38,098 bases of DNA, from contig SOJX01000155.1 in assembly GCA_004376375.1 (NCBI GenBank), positions 1-38,098 on the forward strand, read 5' to 3'. The position numbers and the translations under genes are program-made. Below are positions 35,080-38,098 of this stretch, in pieces. This stretch comes from Planctomycetota bacterium (GTDB taxonomy: Bacteria > Planctomycetota > E44-bin39). The stretch's first letter is position 1; every line of letters begins with the position of its first letter. The notes under the pieces are model-generated. The model did no database searches. It was not told where the DNA came from and was given only the letters and a program-made list of their open reading frames with translations.

Positions 35080-35260
35080 TGCGTTCAGGTTGCGGTTAAC
35101 CGCTGAAAAGGGAAGCCGGTGAGAGACCGGCGCGGCCCCCGCCGCTGTAACCGGGAACGAAACCGCATGAGCCATTGCCCCCGCCCGAGCGGGAGCGAGA
35201 AGGCGCGGAAGTAGAAAGCCCGGAAGCCAGAAGACCTGCCTGCGCGCGACCGACCGAAAG
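35080..35260 (+). promoter_or_regulatory. Cobalamin (B12) riboswitch
   Basis: The conserved core is readable: GGGAAGCCGGTGAGAGACC (35110-35128), CCGCTGTAACCGGGA, GAGCCATTG (about 35170-35178) and a B12 box AGCCAGAAGACCTGCC (35225-35240). Spacing between the blocks matches the class. It precedes the PKD lipoprotein, and the terminator at 35303 lies between the aptamer and that gene's ribosome site. Outer limits are approximate. Confidence 0.93.
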
Positions 35261-35302
35261 CCTTCGAGGGGAAGGCGCGGAAGCGGAGATTACCGCCGAC
35301 CA

Positions 35303-35332
35303 CACCAGCCCCCGGGGCTGGTGATTTTTTTT
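35303..35332 (+). terminator. Intrinsic terminator, riboswitch expression platform
   Basis: A 10-bp stem, CACCAGCCCC/GGGGCTGGTG (35303-35323), is followed by eight T. The GGAG ribosome site begins right after it. With the aptamer upstream this is the layout of a switch that ends transcription when cobalamin is bound. Confidence 0.85.
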
Positions 35333-35344
35333 GGAGATAAACCC

Positions 35345-37120
35345 GTGAAACCCACCAGACTGATTCTGCTCGCCCTGACGGTTGCCGTTATCATGCTGTC
35401 CGCGGAAGGCTGCGGCTCGAAAAAGAAGCGCGAGCATAAACAGGAACAGCAGGTTGCAGTAGCGTCTCAGAACGAAGCCCCCGTCGCGTACGCCGGCGGC
35501 GACCAGGCCGCCTTCCCGGGCGAGATTCTGACCTTCGACGGAAGCGCGTCGACGGACGATGTCGGCATAGTCTCTTTCGCGTGGGATTTCGACAACTCCG
35601 ACGGCGTCGTCCAGAAGGATGCCGGGGGCGCCGTTGTGACGCACCAGTTCATGGAGGAGGGGGAGTATTTCGTAACGCTTACCGTAAAAGACAAGTGGGG
35701 ACTTTACGACCGCGACGCGGTGCGCGTCCTCGTGGAGGGCGATCCCGACGTCACGCCGCCGGTCGCCGTTATTACGGGCGATACGGAAATCATGGAAGGC
35801 GACGTCGCGCATTTTGACGCGTCGGATTCGAGTGACGACATCGGCATCAGGGCGTACCGGTGGGATTTCGACGACAGCGACGGTTTCCAGACCCAGCTTG
35901 TCGGGAAGAAAGGCGTCGCGCAGTATCCATGGCCCGGCGTTTACACCGTTACGCTCGAGGTCGAAGACCTTGCCGGGAACAAGGATATTGAAACGTTATC
36001 CATCAATGTAATTTCGGATAACGCTCCCGATATCGTGATAAACGACCCGGAGGAAAATATGCTTCTCGAGGGAGATATTACGATTGCAGGCATCGCGTGG
36101 GACGACGGCAACATCACGCTTATCGAGATAAAGGTGAACGACGACCCATGGCTGCCCGCGACGGAGACGTCGCCCAACTGGGGCTCGTGGGAATTCAGCG
36201 CGAATATCCCGAAAATATTCGATGCTTTTACGGGCCGCTATTACAGGCAGGTGCCGCTGGTTCTTGCACGCGGAACCGATTCAGATAATAACACAGGCAG
36301 GCCGATGGGGCTGAACGAGTATTTCGCCAACGCGGTTATTTCGTTCATCCCCGCGCCGGGCGATTACGTGAACAACCCGAATTACAGCGACCCGGAGGTC
36401 GTGCTCGGCGCCCCGTACGTCAGCGCGATTGGAAGCGACCCGGGCGAGGAAGTATCTCTCGGCGGTTTCGGCGGCAGCATAGTGTTCCGATTTTACAAGC
36501 CGCTTACGAACGACCCGGACAACCCGCTCGGGAAAGATCTGATAATTTACGGCAACGCGTTCGCGACCAACGGCGACGGAACCAAGGTGTGGAAAGAGCC
36601 GGGCTACGTCGAGGTGATGGAGGATACCAACGGAAACGGCCTGCCCGACGAAAAGTGGTACCTGATACCCGGCTCGCACCTGCATCCGCCGATAACCCGC
36701 CTGGAAAAACAGTGGACGATGAAGGACCTGGATTATCCTCTGCCGACGATTTATCCGGATTACCCGACCTCGGTAACGATGGAGGCATTCCAGCTTCCTG
36801 ATATTGTCCTGCTCGACCCGACGAACGGCTACGTTGATTGCACGCCGATGTACCCTGAGGGCGGCGGGCGCTCGTTCAACACGCCGGACGACCCTGACAC
36901 GCCGGGCGTTGACGAGGGCTCATGCGGCGGCGACGCAATCGACCTCGAGGGCGCGGTCGACCCGGATACCGGCGATCCTGCGCCGATTACGCAGGTGGAT
37001 TTTATCCGTATCGTGAACGGGCTCGACGTGGTGGACGGCGCGCTGGGCCGTAGAGGCCCCGAGCTGAAAGGCGCGGGCGGCGGAAGACCGCCGCGTCCCA
37101 ACCCGCCAAAAGGTGATTAG
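35345..37120 (+). CDS. B12-regulated PKD-domain lipoprotein
   Basis: GTG at 35345 lies 8 nt after GGAG; in-frame codons before it belong to the terminator. The 591-residue product has a lipoprotein leader (MKPTRLILLALTVAVIMLSAEGC). Two PKD domains follow (about 38-130 and 140-230) with SFAWDFDNSDG and AYRWDFDDSDG, then a short Ig-like region. A C-terminal beta domain (about 320-560) has EVVLGAP, SLGGFGGSIVFRF, DLIIYGNAF and VMEDTNGNGLPDEKWYLIPGS. That last pattern occurs, as I recall, in surface proteins linked to corrinoid uptake in other phyla, which fits the riboswitch. The product is probably a surface protein binding or presenting cobalamin; no transporter (BtuB-like) is next to it here. 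The Pro/Gly/Arg-rich tail is disordered. No operon partner follows. Confidence 0.88.
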   Translation: MKPTRLILLALTVAVIMLSAEGCGSKKKREHKQEQQVAVASQNEAPVAYAGGDQAAFPGEILTFDGSASTDDVGIVSFAWDFDNSDGVVQKDAGGAVVTHQFMEEGEYFVTLTVKDKWGLYDRDAVRVLVEGDPDVTPPVAVITGDTEIMEGDVAHFDASDSSDDIGIRAYRWDFDDSDGFQTQLVGKKGVAQYPWPGVYTVTLEVEDLAGNKDIETLSINVISDNAPDIVINDPEENMLLEGDITIAGIAWDDGNITLIEIKVNDDPWLPATETSPNWGSWEFSANIPKIFDAFTGRYYRQVPLVLARGTDSDNNTGRPMGLNEYFANAVISFIPAPGDYVNNPNYSDPEVVLGAPYVSAIGSDPGEEVSLGGFGGSIVFRFYKPLTNDPDNPLGKDLIIYGNAFATNGDGTKVWKEPGYVEVMEDTNGNGLPDEKWYLIPGSHLHPPITRLEKQWTMKDLDYPLPTIYPDYPTSVTMEAFQLPDIVLLDPTNGYVDCTPMYPEGGGRSFNTPDDPDTPGVDEGSCGGDAIDLEGAVDPDTGDPAPITQVDFIRIVNGLDVVDGALGRRGPELKGAGGGRPPRPNPPKGD

Positions 37121-37214
37121 ATTTCTTCGTTTAGCGGGCGAGCTTGCTCGCCGCGTTTTTTCGATTTACGATTGTCAATTTGAAATATTAATATCGGTAA
37201 ATCGGGGATTGAGG

Positions 37215-37349
37215 ATGGACAGGGAATTATTCAAAGAGCGTACAAAGAAATTTGGATTGCGAATTATTCGTTTGGTTAATTCGCTGAAAAATTCAAAAGT
37301 TTCCGCGGGTGGTTGTCTCCCCGAACCGAGACGTTTTCCGGTATACTAA
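37215..37349 (+). pseudogene. Truncated four-helix-bundle (23S IVS-type) protein relic
   Basis: MDRELFKERTKKFGLRIIRLVNSLKNSK matches the first helix of the four-helix-bundle family found within 23S rRNA intervening sequences. The expected continuation (GxxIxxQLLRSGTSVGANYRAA) is absent and unrelated codons run to a stop at 37349. Upstream (37155-37210) are degenerate short repeats of ATTTACGATT/CGGTAAATC type. No rRNA gene is nearby. The remainder of 37121-37373 shows nothing. Confidence 0.6.
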
Positions 37350-37373
37350 ACTACAGAAAGAGGCAATGTTATC

Positions 37374-38098
37374 ATGGTAAAGGATAGAAGAATAGAATGC
37401 ATGATATTCTTTCCAAATTTTTTAGCCTTATCCGTCTGCATTATCGGAATTCTTAGCAGTTATAAATTAAAGCGGCCAGGAGAAGAAGGATGGGGTGTAC
37501 TCATTTTTGCTCTAACAGCTCTTATCGGAGTGGCGATCAATTTAACTTTTATGATTTGGATTGCTTTGAGCAGGTACAGGGATTTTTTTCCGAAAGCAAA
37601 TAAACTTCTCATATCAATCGGTGTGCTCTTTTCTTTATTCACATTATTTATTTTAGGATGTCAATGGTTTGCTGCTGGAACAACCTTTAGACCAGAGACG
37701 TATAACGTAAAAGAGTTATTGGACGGCTTAAATAGCTCTAACTGGAACCACCGGCATTGGTGTATCCAAGAACTTGGACTTAGAAAGGTTAAAAAATCCG
37801 TCCCCATGCTGATTGAAATTCTTCTAAAAGATAAGGATGATAGAATTAGGTGGAAAGCTGTAGAGGCTTTGGGAGAAATAAGAGATGTAAGCTCCCTTGA
37901 CGCGCTAGAGAAGTCGGCTTCAGATGATCCTTCAAAATCTGTTAGAGAATTGGCAATTAACGCGATTAAAGAATTAGCCGCGATTAAAGAATTAAAGGTT
38001 AAAGAATCCGTTCCCATGCTGGTTGAAATTCTTCAAAAAGATAAGGATTATAGATGTAGGGCGAAGGCTGCAGAGGCTTTGGGAGAAATAAAAGATGT
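37374..38098 (+). CDS. Membrane protein with HEAT repeats, 3' end beyond window
   Basis: The frame starts at ATG 37374 after AGAAAGAGG and remains open to the window end (at least 241 residues). Three hydrophobic segments (about 10-28, 42-65, 76-98; the third holds GVLFSLFTLFILGCQWF) come first. HEAT/PBS-lyase-type repeats follow, with the pattern SVPMLIEILLKDKDDRIRWKAVEALGEI and a closely similar second copy (SVPMLVEILQKDKDYRCRAKAAEALGEI). The repeat part would act as a protein-binding scaffold on one side of the membrane. The gene is visibly richer in A and T than those to its left, with Ile/Lys codons ATT and AAA dominating, suggesting a different origin. Confidence 0.8.
   Translation, partial: MVKDRRIECMIFFPNFLALSVCIIGILSSYKLKRPGEEGWGVLIFALTALIGVAINLTFMIWIALSRYRDFFPKANKLLISIGVLFSLFTLFILGCQWFAAGTTFRPETYNVKELLDGLNSSNWNHRHWCIQELGLRKVKKSVPMLIEILLKDKDDRIRWKAVEALGEIRDVSSLDALEKSASDDPSKSVRELAINAIKELAAIKELKVKESVPMLVEILQKDKDYRCRAKAAEALGEIKD

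Noticed and set aside
35321..35344. Earlier start for the PKD lipoprotein
   Set aside because: These codons lie within the terminator and ribosome site; GTG 35345 is correctly spaced and begins the signal peptide.

Overview
The window comes from a Gram-negative bacterium rich in Ser/Thr kinases, sigma54 activators and lipoproteins. Kinases with zinc ribbons and TPRs, PKD lipoproteins, 7-bp tandem repeats and a four-helix-bundle (23S-IVS type) relic recall Planctomycetota or neighbouring deep lineages. This is an impression from gene style; no rRNA or marker gene is present to settle it.

Left part (1-9360). A 5'-truncated, frameshifted secreted Ig/FN3-like gene (1-1455, minus) is followed by a 98-bp repeat. 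Next is a giant regulator (1660-6999, minus) that joins a Ser/Thr kinase, an NTPase, TPRs, a GAF domain, a sigma54 AAA+ domain and a Fis-type HTH. Divergent from it is a CAP-domain lipoprotein (7295-8230, plus) behind a probable sigma54 promoter. Then comes a debris zone (8290-9360): ankyrin repeats, a Fis-HTH relic and an oppositely oriented kinase relic, ending in the second copy of the 98-bp repeat.

Middle part (9360-22514). A minus-strand run of eight genes (16489 to 9663) encodes seven lipoproteins and one STAS-domain protein. The lipoproteins share a leader and a Gly/Ser/Thr stalk and carry different outer domains: an alpha/beta hydrolase, two CAP-like, two CLCA-like metallopeptidases, a kelch and a TIM-barrel glycosidase. 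Upstream lies a second giant kinase-sigma54 regulator (16710-22067), then tRNA-Val(GAC). The central observation is that the intergenic regions ahead of both lipoprotein transcription units carry an identical 14-bp sigma54-type element, GGTATGTATTTTGC. Each lies 61-67 nt before the first start codon and has locus-specific inverted repeats about 105-140 bp further upstream. This suggests that each giant kinase-activator switches on its neighbouring stalked lipoproteins. The two 98-bp repeats begin with a 13-bp match to the tRNA-Val anticodon arm and end in tandem TTGCCA motifs, like attachment-site halves. The two regulator/lipoprotein units may therefore sit in tandem integrated islands next to the tRNA, although no integrase is visible.

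Right part (22544-37120) looks like ordinary chromosome. Two zinc-ribbon Ser/Thr kinases (minus) are followed, from a divergent promoter, by an oligopeptide ABC transporter operon (binding protein, two permeases, two ATPases) with a metallophosphoesterase. A cobalamin riboswitch with an intrinsic terminator then controls a PKD lipoprotein. The window ends with a truncated four-helix-bundle gene and the start of an AT-richer membrane/HEAT-repeat gene that runs off the edge.
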